Shown here in pieces: positions 50,914 to 63,386 of a stretch of 64,000 bases of DNA. The number at the start of each line of letters is the position of its first letter. Within the stretch, counting starts at the first letter, position 1. Position numbers and translations under genes: made by a program. The notes under the pieces are model-generated. The model had not been told where the DNA came from. It saw only the letters and a list, made by a program, of their open reading frames with translations, and made no database searches. The DNA is taken from contig NZ_BNEM01000001.1 in NCBI RefSeq assembly GCF_018327705.1, positions 2,170,001 to 2,234,000 of the forward strand, read 5' to 3'. The DNA comes from Catellatospora sp. TT07R-123. GTDB taxonomy: Bacteria; Actinomycetota; Actinomycetes; Mycobacteriales; Micromonosporaceae.

Positions 50914-52431
50914 TCACCCCGCGGTGATCAATTCCAGCAGGTCCTTGGCGCTGGGACAACGGTCGAACAGTGCGCCGACGTGCTTCTTGGTGCCCCGTTC
51001 GGGCTCCATCATCGGCACCCGCACCAGGGCCTCGCGGCCCACGTCGAAGATGACCGAGTCCCAGCTCGCCGCGACCACTTCGGACGCGTACTTGCCCAGG
51101 CACCGGCCGCGGAAGTAGGCGCGGGTGTCCTCCGGCGGCTCGGTCATCGCCGTCCGGGTCGCCTCCGGGTCCAGCAGCGTCTTCATCGCGCCCCGGGCGA
51201 CCAGGCGGTGGTAGAGGCCCTTCTCGGGGCGCACGTCGGAGTACTGCAGATCCACCAGCTGGAGCTTGGACGACGCCCAGCCGAGGTTCTCCCGCTCGCG
51301 GTAGCCCTCCAGCAGCCGCAGCTTGGCCACCCAGTCCAGCTCGTCGGCGAGCAGCATCGGGTCGCGCTCCAGCCGCTCCAGCACGCTCTCCCAGCGGTCG
51401 AGCACGTCGTTGGTCATCGCGTCGGTGTCGGCGCCGGTACGGGCCTGCGTGTAGGCGCGGGCGCGCTCCAGGAACGCCCACTGCATCTCCAGCGCGGTCA
51501 GGCGGCGGCCGTCGCGCAGGCGCATGGTGTGGCGCAGGCTCGGGTCGTGGCTGACGGCCCGCAGCTCGGCGACGGGGTCGGCGATGCCCAGGTCGGTGGT
51601 GAGCGCCTTGTCCTCGATCATCGACAGGATGAGCGCGGTGGTGCCGACCTTGAGGTACGTGGAGATCTCGGACAGGTTCGCGTCGCCGATGATCACGTGC
51701 AGGCGGCGGTACTTGTCGGCGTCGGCGTGCGGCTCGTCGCGGGTGTTGATGATGGGCCGCTTGAGCGTGGTCTCCAGCCCGACCTCGACCTCGAAGAAGT
51801 CGGCGCGCTGGCTGATCTGGAACCCGGCCTGGCTGCCGTCCTGGCCCATGCCGACGCGGCCCGCGCCGCAGAAGATCTGCCGGGTCACGAAGAACGGGGT
51901 GAGGTACGTGACGATGTCGGCGAACGCGGTCTGCCGCTTCATCAGGTAGTTCTCGTGGGCGCCGTAGGAGGCGCCCTTGTTGTCGGTGTTGTTCTTGTAC
52001 AGGTGGATCTGGTGGCTGCCCGGGATGGTCGCGGCGCGGCGCGCGCCCTCGGCCATGACCTGCTCGCCGGCCTTGTCCCAGCGGACGATGTCGAGCGGGT
52101 TGGTCACCTCGGGGGTGGAGTATTCCGGGTGCGCGTGGTCGACGTACAGCCGGGCGCCGTTGGTGAGGATGACGTTGGCCAGCCCCAGGTCCTCGTCGGC
52201 CAGGGCCTCCGCGGGGTCGTAGGCGGCGCCGGTGTAGCTGAAGCCGCGGGCGTCGCGCAGCGGCGACTCCTCCTCGTAGTCCCACCGGGCGCGGCCGCCG
52301 CGGGCGAGCTCGGGGCGGGCGCCGTAGGCGTTGACGACCTGGGAGGAGGTCACCATCGGGTTGGCCCCGGGCTGACCTGGCACCGAGATGCCGTATTCGA
52401 CCTCGGTGCCCATGATCCGGCGAACACTCAT
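50914..52431 (-). CDS. dop: Pup deamidase/depupylase Dop
   Basis: A 505-residue paralogue of PafA. The start [16 protein letters not shown] carries the catalytic region, followed by the long Dop loop that PafA lacks. Shared blocks: [55 protein letters not shown] and [10 protein letters not shown]. It activates Pup and removes it from substrates. ATG at 52431 fits the family start. It is first in the dop-pup-prcB-prcA series. Confidence 0.97.
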   Translation of the reverse strand: MSVRRIMGTEVEYGISVPGQPGANPMVTSSQVVNAYGARPELARGGRARWDYEEESPLRDARGFSYTGAAYDPAEALADEDLGLANVILTNGARLYVDHAHPEYSTPEVTNPLDIVRWDKAGEQVMAEGARRAATIPGSHQIHLYKNNTDNKGASYGAHENYLMKRQTAFADIVTYLTPFFVTRQIFCGAGRVGMGQDGSQAGFQISQRADFFEVEVGLETTLKRPIINTRDEPHADADKYRRLHVIIGDANLSEISTYLKVGTTALILSMIEDKALTTDLGIADPVAELRAVSHDPSLRHTMRLRDGRRLTALEMQWAFLERARAYTQARTGADTDAMTNDVLDRWESVLERLERDPMLLADELDWVAKLRLLEGYRERENLGWASSKLQLVDLQYSDVRPEKGLYHRLVARGAMKTLLDPEATRTAMTEPPEDTRAYFRGRCLGKYASEVVAASWDSVIFDVGREALVRVPMMEPERGTKKHVGALFDRCPSAKDLLELITAG

Positions 52432-52484
52432 GCAACGAAGCCTCTCACACCCCGGCCGGTGAGACGAGGAGAGCGCCATCCTCA

Positions 52485-52505
52485 CGGCCGGGTCGGACCC
52501 GGCCG
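52485..52505 (-). terminator. Possible terminator of the membrane glycosyltransferase-like gene
   Basis: CGGCCGGGT pairs with ACCCGGCCG across a 3-base loop just after the stop codon at 52526 on the minus strand and before dop. Confidence 0.55.
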
Positions 52506-52525
52506 GACGGGTGGCCCGGAGCGGG

Positions 52526-54820
52526 TCAGCGCAGGCGGTAGACGGCGAGGCGGCCGTTGTCGAAGCGCAGGTCGGCGAGGGTGGCTAGGGTCGGCGATTC
52601 GGCTGACACGTCTCGATCGACCACGAGCCAGCGCACGCCGAGGGCCTTGAGCTGGGCCAGCCCGGCCGGGGTCGGGTCGGCGAACGCCGCGTCGTTGCGT
52701 TTCAGCAGGTCAAGGTCCCAGAAGCCCTCGTTGGGGACGGTGAAGCGGCGCGGGGCGAAGCCCCACGACTCGACGAGGACTTCGCGCTCGGCGTAGGCGC
52801 TGAGCCAGAACGAGCGGGCATCGCAGCCGGTCCCGGGCTTGGGACGGTTCAGGCAGTGGTCGTTGGTGGCAAGAACGTCTTCGGGATTGCTGTGTTCGCG
52901 GATCCACCGGGCCGCGTCGACGCGCGAGCGCGGCAGCTCGACGGTGAAGTAGGCGCCGCCGTTGGGCGTGCGCAGGGACTTCGCCACGTCCATGGCGTAG
53001 CCGGGGGCTCCGGCCAGCAGCACCGCCGAGAGGGCGACCAGGGCGCCCGTGCCGCGCAGTCCGGGGTGGGCGCGGCGTACGAGCGGCCAGAGGCAGGCGG
53101 CGACCGCACCGGCGGCGGCGAGCACCGCGGACCAGGTGAGGATGGGCATCAGCCGGTCGAGGCCGCCGCCGTGCTCCCCTTCGGCCCAGTCAAGCTGGAC
53201 GGCGGTGAGCACGGCGGCGTACGAGACGGCGGCGGCGGTGAGGGCGGCCTTGGCGCGGCCGCTCAGCGGGGTTCGGGCGGCCAGGTCGGCCCAGCCCCAG
53301 CCGGCCAGCAGCACGCCGAAGGTGACCCCGGCGCGGGTGAAGTACTGCGCGTTGTCGCTGGCGAAGCTCAGGTAGAGGGCGGGGCCGGCCAGGGCGCCGC
53401 CGACGAGCAGCAGCTGCGCGGGTTCCAGCCGCCAGCGCTGCCGCCGCAGCAGCGGCAGGGCGCCGAGGTACTTGACCAGGATGTTGAGCCCGAAGGCGAG
53501 GAAGACCAGCACCGCGGCGACGGCCTCGGGCAGCCCGCGGTCGTTCGGCGCCCGCCAGAACCGCATGACGTTGTCGAACGGGTCGAACTCCAGGCCGTAG
53601 GTCTGGAAGCGGAACAGCACCGCCGTGGCGAACAGCTGGGCCGCGCCGAGCACGGCGCCCAGGCCGACCACGTGCCAGGGGACGCGCCGCCGGGTGATCA
53701 GCAGCACCAGGCCGGTGAGGGCCATGGCGCCGAGGGTAACCGGCAGCACGCTGGCTTTGGCGCCGGAGGCGGCCAGGGCGAGCAGCCCGGTCAGCACGTA
53801 TGCGCCGGGCAGGCCGATGCGCGGTGCCCCTGCCTGCGCCGGTGCGGTGAGCCCGTCGGCGAGCACGGCGATCAGCGCGATCAGGAGCACCCAGCTGTAC
53901 GTGATCGACATGCCGTGCCAGACCACGAACATGGTGAACGTGCCGAACGGCTGGGTGACCGGGTCGGTGAAGTTGATCTCGCCGACGACCCACATCAGCA
54001 CGGCGGCCGCGACCCCGGCGTAGGGGCGGCCGCTGACGCGCCGGGCGACCACGGCGGTGAGCACGATCGCGGCGGCGCACAGGGCGGGCACGGCCAGCCG
54101 CAGCGACACCACGGTCAGGTCCACCCCGGCGACGCGGCCGGCCATGGCCATGTGCGCGTAGCCGAACCAGTGGTAGTTCAGCGGTTCCGCGGCGGCCTGC
54201 GGCAGGTGCAGCGGGAAGTGGTTGCTCGCCTCGCCCGCCAGCGAGAGCTGGTAGGCGAGGTCGAGGTACTGCCGGGTGTCCTCGCCGGTGGGCAGGATCG
54301 GGTTGCGGTCGAGGAAGACCACGAACAGGTAGGACGAGAAGAAGATGACCACGGCCGCGACGGACCAGGCCCAGCCCCAGCCGGTCTGCTCGGGGTAGGC
54401 CCGGGGCCGCCAGTGGCGGCGCAGCCGGGGCACGGCCAGGAACGGCAGGTACACGGCGGCGGGCCACAGCCAGCTGTACGGGCGCAGGTCCAGCGCCGAG
54501 AGGGCCGCCCAGGCGGCCAGTTCGAGGGTGAGCCCGACGGCGGCGCCCAGCGCCACGTCCTCGACGAAGGTGTGCGGGTGGCGGCGCAGCGCGCGGTAGA
54601 CCAGGGTGCCCGGCAGGGTGACCGCCAGCAGCGCGTACGCGGCGAAGCGGAGGATGTCGAGCGGGGCGGTGCCGCTGCGCAGGAGCAGGGCGGCCAGCAC
54701 GGCCAGCGCGCTCGCCGCCGGGACCCAGCGCAGGAGGCCGTCGCCGGGGGCGGCGCGGCGGGGCCCGGCGGGCGCCACGGCGTCGGGGGCGCTCCGGTCG
54801 AGCAGCTCTGGTGACACCAT
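52526..54820 (-). CDS. Large membrane protein, GT-C-like
   Basis: A 764-residue protein with about 13-15 membrane helices. The first outer loop ([20 protein letters not shown]) holds acidic residues after the helix, as in GT-C type lipid-linked sugar transferases. The C-terminal part (residues about 640-760) is soluble and lies outside. I do not recognise a named family. It is divergent from the GT2 dolichol-phosphate-type transferase, with 155 bases between, and the two may work together: one charges a lipid with sugar, the other uses it. This pair sits inside the Pup cluster. Confidence 0.7.
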   Translation of the reverse strand: MVSPELLDRSAPDAVAPAGPRRAAPGDGLLRWVPAASALAVLAALLLRSGTAPLDILRFAAYALLAVTLPGTLVYRALRRHPHTFVEDVALGAAVGLTLELAAWAALSALDLRPYSWLWPAAVYLPFLAVPRLRRHWRPRAYPEQTGWGWAWSVAAVVIFFSSYLFVVFLDRNPILPTGEDTRQYLDLAYQLSLAGEASNHFPLHLPQAAAEPLNYHWFGYAHMAMAGRVAGVDLTVVSLRLAVPALCAAAIVLTAVVARRVSGRPYAGVAAAVLMWVVGEINFTDPVTQPFGTFTMFVVWHGMSITYSWVLLIALIAVLADGLTAPAQAGAPRIGLPGAYVLTGLLALAASGAKASVLPVTLGAMALTGLVLLITRRRVPWHVVGLGAVLGAAQLFATAVLFRFQTYGLEFDPFDNVMRFWRAPNDRGLPEAVAAVLVFLAFGLNILVKYLGALPLLRRQRWRLEPAQLLLVGGALAGPALYLSFASDNAQYFTRAGVTFGVLLAGWGWADLAARTPLSGRAKAALTAAAVSYAAVLTAVQLDWAEGEHGGGLDRLMPILTWSAVLAAAGAVAACLWPLVRRAHPGLRGTGALVALSAVLLAGAPGYAMDVAKSLRTPNGGAYFTVELPRSRVDAARWIREHSNPEDVLATNDHCLNRPKPGTGCDARSFWLSAYAEREVLVESWGFAPRRFTVPNEGFWDLDLLKRNDAAFADPTPAGLAQLKALGVRWLVVDRDVSAESPTLATLADLRFDNGRLAVYRLR

Positions 54821-54975
54821 TACCTCTGTCTCCTAGGCTCGGACCGGCATCCCGGCCGGTAGATGATAGCCAGCGGGCAGCCTCCGGGCGCCGACCACAT
54901 CGATCCGCCTGATCGGCGAAAATGCCCTCCGGCGGGTAATATCCGCGCGTCCGTGCCTGTGGAGGGACCCCCGCG

Positions 54976-55974
54976 ATGAACGTGCCGCTGCTGTCGGTCG
55001 TGATTCCGATGTACAACGAGCAGGAGGTCCTGCCTCTGCTCATCGCCCGCCTGCGGCCGCTGCTGGACGGTGCCGGGATCGCCTATGAGGTCGTCGCGGT
55101 CGACGACGGCAGCACCGACGCGACCGGGGCCGCGCTGATCCAGGCGGCCCGGCAGTGGCCGGGCCTGCGCGTGGTGCGGCTGCGGCGCAACAGCGGCCAC
55201 CAGGCCGCGCTGACCGCGGGCCTGCACCGCTCGCGCGGGCACTACGTGGCCAGCATCGACGCCGACCTGCAGGATCCGCCGGAGAAGATCCTGGAGATGC
55301 TCGACCTGGCCCGCGCCGAGGACCTCGACATCGTGTACGGCGTGCGCGACGACCGCACCACGGACTCCTTCTTCAAGCGGCACACCGCGCAGCTGTACTA
55401 CCGGATGATGCGGCGCCTGGTCGGCAAGAAGATCCCGCACAACGCCGGGGACTTCCGGCTGCTGAGCCGGATCGCGGTGGACGCGCTGAAGGCGATGCCG
55501 GAGCACCAGCCGGTGTACCGGCTGCTGGTGCCGTGGCTGGGCTTCCCCAGCGGCGAGGTGACCTACCGGCGCGACGCGCGTGCGGCGGGCAGCACGAAGT
55601 ACCCGCTGAGCAAGATGATCAAGCTGGCGGTCGACAGCGTCACGAACTTCTCGGCCGCGCCGCTGCGCCTGGCGACCTGGTCCGGCCTGCTGACCTTCCT
55701 GGCCTGCCTGGTGCTGGGCGTCTACAGCATCGTGCAGCACTCCCGGGGCGACACGGTCAGCGGCTGGACGTCGCTGTTCACCGCGATCCTGTTCGTCGGC
55801 GGCCTGCAACTGCTGTGCCTGGGCCTGCTCGGTGAGTACCTCGGGCGGCTGTATGCCGAGGTCAAGGGCCGGCCGACGTACATCGTCGGGTACGACTCGG
55901 CCATGCACGTGCCCGCGCAGGAGCCCGTCGACGAGGCCGACGGCGACCGGCTGAGCGGGCTCGCGGCGCGCTGA
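54976..55974 (+). CDS. GT2 glycosyltransferase, GtrB/DPM1-like
   Basis: A 332-residue enzyme. GT-A fold at 1-230: VVIPMYNEQEVLP, VDDGSTDAT and the DxD-like IDADLQDPPE. Two C-terminal membrane helices (LLTFLACLVLGVYSIV and LFTAILFVGGLQLLCLGLLG). This is the pattern of polyisoprenyl-phosphate sugar transferases (GtrB, DPM1-like). It moves a sugar from a nucleotide to undecaprenyl or decaprenyl phosphate at the inner face. GGAGGG precedes the ATG. It is divergent from the GT-C-like protein. Confidence 0.92.
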   Translation: MNVPLLSVVIPMYNEQEVLPLLIARLRPLLDGAGIAYEVVAVDDGSTDATGAALIQAARQWPGLRVVRLRRNSGHQAALTAGLHRSRGHYVASIDADLQDPPEKILEMLDLARAEDLDIVYGVRDDRTTDSFFKRHTAQLYYRMMRRLVGKKIPHNAGDFRLLSRIAVDALKAMPEHQPVYRLLVPWLGFPSGEVTYRRDARAAGSTKYPLSKMIKLAVDSVTNFSAAPLRLATWSGLLTFLACLVLGVYSIVQHSRGDTVSGWTSLFTAILFVGGLQLLCLGLLGEYLGRLYAEVKGRPTYIVGYDSAMHVPAQEPVDEADGDRLSGLAAR

Positions 55975-55989
55975 CCCCCGAACGTACGG

Positions 55990-56020
55990 CGGCGGGTGCA
56001 CCCGATGGGTGCACCCGCCG
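55990..56020. terminator. Bidirectional terminator
   Basis: A perfect 14-base-pair stem with a 3-base loop between the converging GT2 and mpa genes. Confidence 0.85.
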
Positions 56021-56037
56021 TCTGTGTCCTGTGCCGG

Positions 56038-57804
56038 TTACAGGTACTGGCCGGTGTTGCTGACCGTGTCGATCGAGCGCCCGGACTCGGTGCCCTTGCC
56101 GCCGGAGACCAGCGTGCGGATGTACACGATCCGCTCGCCCTTCTTGCCGGAGATGCGGGCCCAGTCGTCGGGGTTGGTGGTGTTGGGGAGGTCCTCGTTC
56201 TCGCGGAACTCGTCCAGGCAGGCGTCGAGCAGGTGCTGCAGGCGCAGCCCCTTCTTGCCCGAGGACAGGAACTCCTTGATCGCCATCTTCTTGCCGCGGT
56301 CGACGATGTTCTGGATCATCGCGCCGGAGTTGAAGTCCTTGAAGTACAGGACCTCCTTGTCACCGTTGGCGTAGGTGACCTCCAGGAAGCGGTTCTCCTC
56401 GGTCTCGGAGTACATCCGCAGCACCACCGAGTTGATCATCGCGTGCACGCACGCCTCGGCGGAACCGCCGTGCTCTGCCAGGTCGTCCGGGGACAGCGGC
56501 AGGCCGGTCAGGATGTACTTGCTGAAGATGTCCTTGGCCGCCTCGGCGTCGGGCCGCTCGATCTTGATCTTCACGTCGAGCCGGCCCGGGCGCAGGATGG
56601 CCGGGTCGATCATGTCCTCGCGGTTGGAGGCGCCGATGATGATGACGTTCTCCAGGCCCTCCACGCCGTCGATCTCGCTCAGCAGCTGCGGGACGATGGT
56701 GTTCTCCACGTCCGAGGAGACGCCGGAGCCGCGGGTACGGAAGATCGAGTCCATCTCGTCGAAGAACACGATCACCGGCGTACCCTCGGAGGCCTTCTCC
56801 CGAGCTCGCTGGAAGATCAGCCGGATGTGCCGCTCGGTCTCGCCGACGTACTTGTTGAGCAGCTCCGGGCCCTTGATGTTGAGGAAGTAGCTGGTCTTCT
56901 TCTCCTCACCGCGGCGCTCGGCGATCTTCTTGGCCAGCGAGTTGGCCACCGCCTTGGCGATGAGGGTCTTGCCGCAGCCGGGCGGGCCGTAGAGCAGCAC
57001 ACCCTTCGGGGGACGGAGGTGGTGCTCGCGGAACAGGTCCGCGTGCAGGAAGGGCAGCTCCACGGCGTCGCGGATCTGCTCGATCTGGTGCACCAGGCCG
57101 CCGATGTCGGTGTAGTCGACGTCGGGCACCTCCTCCAGCACGAGGTCCTCGACCTCGCTCTTGGGGATGCGCTCGTACGCGTACGCCGACCGGGGCTCGA
57201 TCATGAGGGAGTCGCCGGACCGCAGCGTGCTCTCGATCAGACCTTCGGCCAGGAACACGATCCGCTCCTCGTCGGCGTGCGAGATGACCAGTGCGCGGTC
57301 ACCCCCGTCGAGGATCTCCTTGAGCATGACGACCTCGCCGACCCGCTCGAAGCCGAGCGCGTCGACGATGTTCAGGGCGTCGTTGAGCAGGACTTCCTGC
57401 CCGCGCTGCAGCGCGTCGACGTCCAGCGACGGCGACACGGCCACTCGCAGCTTGCGCCCGCCGGTGAAGACGTCCACCGTGCCGTCTTCATGCCGGGACA
57501 GGAAGACACCGTAACCGCTCGGCGGCTGCGCCAGGCGGTCGATCTCCTCCTTGAGCGTGACGATCTGGGCGCGCGCTTCCTTCAGCGTGGCCACCAGTCG
57601 TTCGTTGTTCTCGGTCAGGCGCGCCAGCTGTGCCTGGGTCGCGGCGAGCCGCTCCTCCAGCTGCCGTACGTGCCGTGGACTCTCGCTCAACTTCCGCCGC
57701 AACAGGGCGAGCTCCTCTTGCAGGAACGCGACCTGAGTGGAGAGATCGTTGGCTTCCTTCTCCCACCGCGCGGCGCGCGCATCCGCGTCGTCGCTTTTTG
57801 CCAC
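56038..57804 (-). CDS. mpa: Proteasome ATPase Mpa/ARC
   Basis: A 588-residue AAA+ unfoldase. N-terminal coiled coil (about 5-95, [20 protein letters not shown]) that captures Pup, then the OB domains and an AAA module with Walker [15 protein letters not shown] and Walker [11 protein letters not shown]; arginine-finger region [13 protein letters not shown]. The C terminus ends SNTGQYL with the penultimate Tyr that docks onto the 20S particle. GTG start with GAGGTGGG upstream. It is separate from dop by the two glycosyltransferase-like genes. Confidence 0.97.
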   Translation of the reverse strand: MAKSDDADARAARWEKEANDLSTQVAFLQEELALLRRKLSESPRHVRQLEERLAATQAQLARLTENNERLVATLKEARAQIVTLKEEIDRLAQPPSGYGVFLSRHEDGTVDVFTGGRKLRVAVSPSLDVDALQRGQEVLLNDALNIVDALGFERVGEVVMLKEILDGGDRALVISHADEERIVFLAEGLIESTLRSGDSLMIEPRSAYAYERIPKSEVEDLVLEEVPDVDYTDIGGLVHQIEQIRDAVELPFLHADLFREHHLRPPKGVLLYGPPGCGKTLIAKAVANSLAKKIAERRGEEKKTSYFLNIKGPELLNKYVGETERHIRLIFQRAREKASEGTPVIVFFDEMDSIFRTRGSGVSSDVENTIVPQLLSEIDGVEGLENVIIIGASNREDMIDPAILRPGRLDVKIKIERPDAEAAKDIFSKYILTGLPLSPDDLAEHGGSAEACVHAMINSVVLRMYSETEENRFLEVTYANGDKEVLYFKDFNSGAMIQNIVDRGKKMAIKEFLSSGKKGLRLQHLLDACLDEFRENEDLPNTTNPDDWARISGKKGERIVYIRTLVSGGKGTESGRSIDTVSNTGQYL

Positions 57805-57999
57805 GTCCCACCTCCCCGGGGGTGTCCTCCTGTCGGTCCCACCTCGATCGGGCCGACATCAAGGGTGCTCCTAACACTAGCGGCTGATCGCCCCAGTTGA
57901 ACCCTCCCGACACCCGCGTACCGAAGAAGGTGATCGAGAAATCGCCCCCGGCGCGGCCCTGCCGGGCGGGGCGGGGCGGCGGCGCGCTAGGGTCAGCAC

Positions 58000-58284
58000 G
58001 TGACAGAGCTGCGGGTGCGGGTGGATCAGGATCTGTGCACGGGCGACGGCCTGTGCGTGCAGTACGCACCCGAGGTGTTCGAGTTCGACGTCGACGGCCT
58101 GGCCTACGTGAAGGGCGAGGACGGTGAGCTGCTGATGGCGGCCGGCGCGACCGTCGGCATCCCGGCCCACCTGCGGCTGGAGGTCATCGACGCGGCCAAC
58201 GAGTGCCCTGGTGAGTGCATCCACATCCAGCGCGACGCCGACTCCGAGCCGCTGACCGAGGACGAGCGCAACGCACTGCGCTGA
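58000..58284 (+). CDS. Small ferredoxin, [3Fe-4S]-type
   Basis: A 94-residue ferredoxin of the kind that serves actinobacterial P450s. The cluster ligands are C13 and C19 (CTGDGLC, where an ordinary fourth Cys is missing), and C69 (ANECPGECI); C73 is an additional Cys. GTG start. It lies between the mpa start and a converging gene. No P450 lies beside it; the P450 at 38221 might be a partner, but nothing in the sequence links them. Confidence 0.88.
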   Translation: MTELRVRVDQDLCTGDGLCVQYAPEVFEFDVDGLAYVKGEDGELLMAAGATVGIPAHLRLEVIDAANECPGECIHIQRDADSEPLTEDERNALR

Positions 58285-58317
58285 CCCGGTCGCTGTCCGC
58301 TTACAGCTTAAAACGGC

Positions 58318-58357
58318 AAAGGCCCCGTTCCGGTGAATACCGGGTAACGGGGCCTTT
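58318..58357. terminator. Bidirectional terminator
   Basis: AAAGGCCCCGTT pairs with AACGGGGCCTTT and the inner CCGGT pairs with ACCGG, leaving a GAAT loop. T-runs on both sides. It ends the ferredoxin and the converging hypothetical gene. Confidence 0.9.
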
Positions 58358-58374
58358 ATCGTCGTATCTGCCGG

Positions 58375-58929
58375 TCAGAGCATCGGGCGCCCGGCCAGTG
58401 AGGCGATGAGCTGGGCGAACTCCTCCAGGCGGGAGATCTGGCCCGAGCCGCCGTCCTCCATGGTCTTGCCGAAGCGCAGCGCGTCCTGGCGCACCACGTG
58501 CTGCGGGTCGTCCAGCGGATGCCCGTTGGACGACTCGTCCAGCGAGCTGAGCAGCAGGTACACGTCGACGCTGTCGACGCGCAGGTGCCCCGCCGTGGTC
58601 CGGGTCAGCCGGCGGCGGCAGCCCACCTCGGTGATCACCGACAGGGGCACCACCCGCAGCGAGGAGATCATCGAGCCGGGCGGGCCGTCACCGGGGGCCG
58701 TGTCCTCGCCGTGCCACAGCAGCAGCCGCGACCCGTCGCAGACCACCACCTCCTGCCACACCCCGTTGAACTCGTTGACGAAGCGCTCCAGGGTGAACCC
58801 CAGCACCTGGGTGCCGCGCAGGACACCCTCCAGGGCCTCCAGCGCCACCTCGGGGTCGCGCAGGTAGGCCCGCGCCGCCGAGTCCAGGTCGGGGTAGGGC
58901 GACCAGTCGGGGAAGACCGACCCGGGCAC
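58375..58929 (-). CDS. Conserved hypothetical protein downstream of trmI
   Basis: 184 residues, no signal or membrane helix. Features: GSVFPDWSPYPDLDSAARAY near the start, a strand with VCDGSRLLLWHGEDTAPGD, and VIGDVGC-like CRRRLTRTTAGHLRVDSVD. The GTG at 58929 has GAGGAG upstream and lies two bases from the trmI stop, so the genes are coupled. I do not know a named family; it appears to belong with the Pup neighbourhood genes. Confidence 0.7.
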   Translation of the reverse strand: MPGSVFPDWSPYPDLDSAARAYLRDPEVALEALEGVLRGTQVLGFTLERFVNEFNGVWQEVVVCDGSRLLLWHGEDTAPGDGPPGSMISSLRVVPLSVITEVGCRRRLTRTTAGHLRVDSVDVYLLLSSLDESSNGHPLDDPQHVVRQDALRFGKTMEDGGSGQISRLEEFAQLIASLAGRPML

Positions 58930-58931
58930 GA

Positions 58932-61080
<2,149 letters not shown>

Positions 61081-61178
61081 GGCGTCGTCTCCATCGTGAC
61101 CATGCTATGCCCCGCCGTCACCTACGCGCCGGTTGTGCCGTGCGGAGGTGGTCGTACCACTGTCCTAACCTGTGGGCT

Positions 61179-62069
61179 ATGACCGAGCAGCCGGTGTCGG
61201 AGACGACCTCGCCCCGCCCCCTTCCGTCGCTGTCCCCCTCCCGAGCCGCCGACTTCAAGACCTGCCCCCTGCTGTACCGGTTCCGCAGCATCGACCGCAT
61301 CCCCGAGCAGCCCACCGCCGAGCAGGCGCGCGGCACGCTGGTGCACGCGGTGCTGGAGAAACTGTTCGACTCCCCCGCCGCCGACCGGACGCGGGAGATC
61401 GCCGACGAGCTGGTCACCCCGCAGTGGGAGCGGCTGGTCGGCGAGCAGCCGGAGCTGGGCGCCCTGTTCGACGGCACCGAGCGGACCCGCGAGGAGTTCC
61501 TGGCCTCGGCGCAGGAGCTGCTCGGCGGCTATTTCGCGGTGGAGGACCCGCGCCGGCTGGAGCCCGCCGAGCGGGAGACGCTGATCGAGGCGGTCCTGGG
61601 CGAGGCGGGCGAGGAGCAGCTGCTGATCCGCGGCTACATCGACCGGCTGGACGTGGCGCCGGGCGGGCAGCTGCGGGTGGTCGACTACAAGACCGGCGGC
61701 TCGCCCCGGGAGGCGTTCGAGTCGCGGGCGCTGTTCCAGCTCAAGTTCTACGCGCTGGTGCTGTGGCGCACGCGCGGCACGGTGCCGAAGGTGCTGCGCC
61801 TGATGTACCTCAAGGACGCCGAGATCTGCGACTACACCCCCGACGCCGAGGAGCTGACCCGCTTCGAGCGCACCCTGTTCGCGCTGTACCGGGCGATCGA
61901 GACCGCGACGGTGGCGCAGGACTTCCGGCCCAAGCCGAGCAAGCTGTGCAACTGGTGCGCGCACCAGTCCCGGTGCCCGGAGTTCGGGGGCACGCTGCCG
62001 CCGTTCCCGCAGCAGGTCACTGCGGCCACCATCGACGCACGCCAGCGCCGCCTTGAGGGGACCAGGTAG
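61179..62069 (+). CDS. RecB-family nuclease with an iron-sulfur cluster
   Basis: A 296-residue PD-(D/E)xK nuclease. Active-site blocks: GTLVHAVLEKLFD, GYIDRLDVAPGGQLRVVDYK (Asp and Asp-Tyr-Lys). One Cys near the start (FKTCPLLYRF) and a C-terminal CNWCAHQSRCPEF supply four Cys as in the AddB/Cas4-type Fe-S nucleases. It is a common neighbour of the Pup genes in actinobacteria; a DNA-repair role is likely. The ATG at 61179 is divergent from the M50 protease. Confidence 0.92.
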   Translation: MTEQPVSETTSPRPLPSLSPSRAADFKTCPLLYRFRSIDRIPEQPTAEQARGTLVHAVLEKLFDSPAADRTREIADELVTPQWERLVGEQPELGALFDGTERTREEFLASAQELLGGYFAVEDPRRLEPAERETLIEAVLGEAGEEQLLIRGYIDRLDVAPGGQLRVVDYKTGGSPREAFESRALFQLKFYALVLWRTRGTVPKVLRLMYLKDAEICDYTPDAEELTRFERTLFALYRAIETATVAQDFRPKPSKLCNWCAHQSRCPEFGGTLPPFPQQVTAATIDARQRRLEGTR

Positions 62070-62078
62070 CCTCGCCGG

Positions 62079-63386
62079 GTGCCCCTCCCCTCCCACCTGC
62101 TGATTTCCCTCGACAGCGTCCGGCGCTGGCTCAGGTCCGACTGGTGGACGCCGCTGCGCGCCGACACGGCGCTGGCGGCGGGGCTGTTCGTCGGCCAGGT
62201 GCTGCTCATGCGGGCCGAGCCGTCCTGGAGCGGGCACACCGGCGGCTGGCTGACGGTGTGGACCGCGGTGACGCTGCTGCCGGTGGTGCTGCGGCGCCGG
62301 TGGCTGTGGGGTGCGGTCGGGTTCCTGCTGCTGACGCAGGTGGCGGGCTGGTTCAACCCGCTGGTGTGGACCGGGCAGGGCGTCACCCTGTGGGTGCTGG
62401 CGTACACGCTGGCGGCGTACGAGCGCTGGTGGCGCGCGGTCGCGGGCAGCCTGCTGCTGTGGACCGCCAACGACCTCGTCTTCGTCTACGCCCACGGCGC
62501 GGGCTACCTCGAGGACAAGGCCGGCGGCGAGCTGATCTCGCTGTCGGCCGGGCTGGTCGTGAACGCGGTCGCCATGGTGATCACGTTCCTGATCGGGCGC
62601 ACCGTGCGGGCCCGGCGCGAGGCGTCGGCGGCACTGGCCGAGCGGGCCGCGGTCGCCGAGGCGGGACGGCAGGCCCACGCCGAGCAGGCCGTCGCCGAGG
62701 AGCGCCGCCGCATCGCCCGCGAGCTGCATGACGTGGTGGCGCACCACGTCAGCGTGATCGGGGTGATGTCGACAGCCGCGCGCCGGATGCTGCACCGCGA
62801 CCCGGCCGCCGCCGACGAGGCGCTGACCACGATCGAGCAGACCTCCCGCACCACGCTGCGGGAGCTGCGGCGGCTGCTGTTCGTGCTGCGGGCCGAGGGC
62901 GCCGCCGAGCCGGACGAGGCGGGCCTTACCCCGCAGCCGGGGCTGGCCGGGCTGCCCCTGCTGGTGGAGCAGGTGTGCGAGGCGGGGCTGCCGACCGCGC
63001 TGCGCGCCGACGGGCTGCCCACGGACCTGGACCCGGGCGTGGGGCTGACGGCCTACCGGATCGTGCAGGAGGCGCTGACCAACGCGCTCAAGCACGCCGG
63101 GCCGTGCCGGGCCGAGGCCAGGGTGGCCGTGGACGGCTGCCGTCTCACGATCGAGGTGTTCGACACGGGCCGGGGGCCGCGTACGCGTACCCTCACCGCA
63201 GACGGGATCGCGGCGCCGGGGCACGGCCTGCTCGGCATGCGCGAGCGGGTCGCCGTGTACGGCGGCACCCTGCGCACCGGCCCCCGCCCCGGCGGCGGGT
63301 TCCGGGTGTACGCGGTGATCCCGCTGGAGCAGACCGGCCCCGCCCTGGCGGCGGCCCTCGACACGGGCGTGGAGGTGCCGCGGTGA
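62079..63386 (+). CDS. NarL-type sensor histidine kinase
   Basis: A 435-residue kinase. About five to six membrane helices, a short coiled coil (ALAERAAVAEAGRQAHAEQA), HisKA_3 with RRRIARELHDVVAHHVSVIG (phospho-His), and a HATPase domain with VQEALTNALKHA and DTGRGP, then APGHGLLGMRERV. It is a normal member of the family, unlike the CBM2 kinase. GTGA overlap with the response regulator gene that follows. The signal is unknown. Confidence 0.93.
   Translation: MPLPSHLLISLDSVRRWLRSDWWTPLRADTALAAGLFVGQVLLMRAEPSWSGHTGGWLTVWTAVTLLPVVLRRRWLWGAVGFLLLTQVAGWFNPLVWTGQGVTLWVLAYTLAAYERWWRAVAGSLLLWTANDLVFVYAHGAGYLEDKAGGELISLSAGLVVNAVAMVITFLIGRTVRARREASAALAERAAVAEAGRQAHAEQAVAEERRRIARELHDVVAHHVSVIGVMSTAARRMLHRDPAAADEALTTIEQTSRTTLRELRRLLFVLRAEGAAEPDEAGLTPQPGLAGLPLLVEQVCEAGLPTALRADGLPTDLDPGVGLTAYRIVQEALTNALKHAGPCRAEARVAVDGCRLTIEVFDTGRGPRTRTLTADGIAAPGHGLLGMRERVAVYGGTLRTGPRPGGGFRVYAVIPLEQTGPALAAALDTGVEVPR

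Noticed and set aside
58000..58284. The ferredoxin as redox partner of the P450 at 38221
   Set aside because: They are 18.5 kb apart with many unrelated genes between, and nothing in the sequence ties them.
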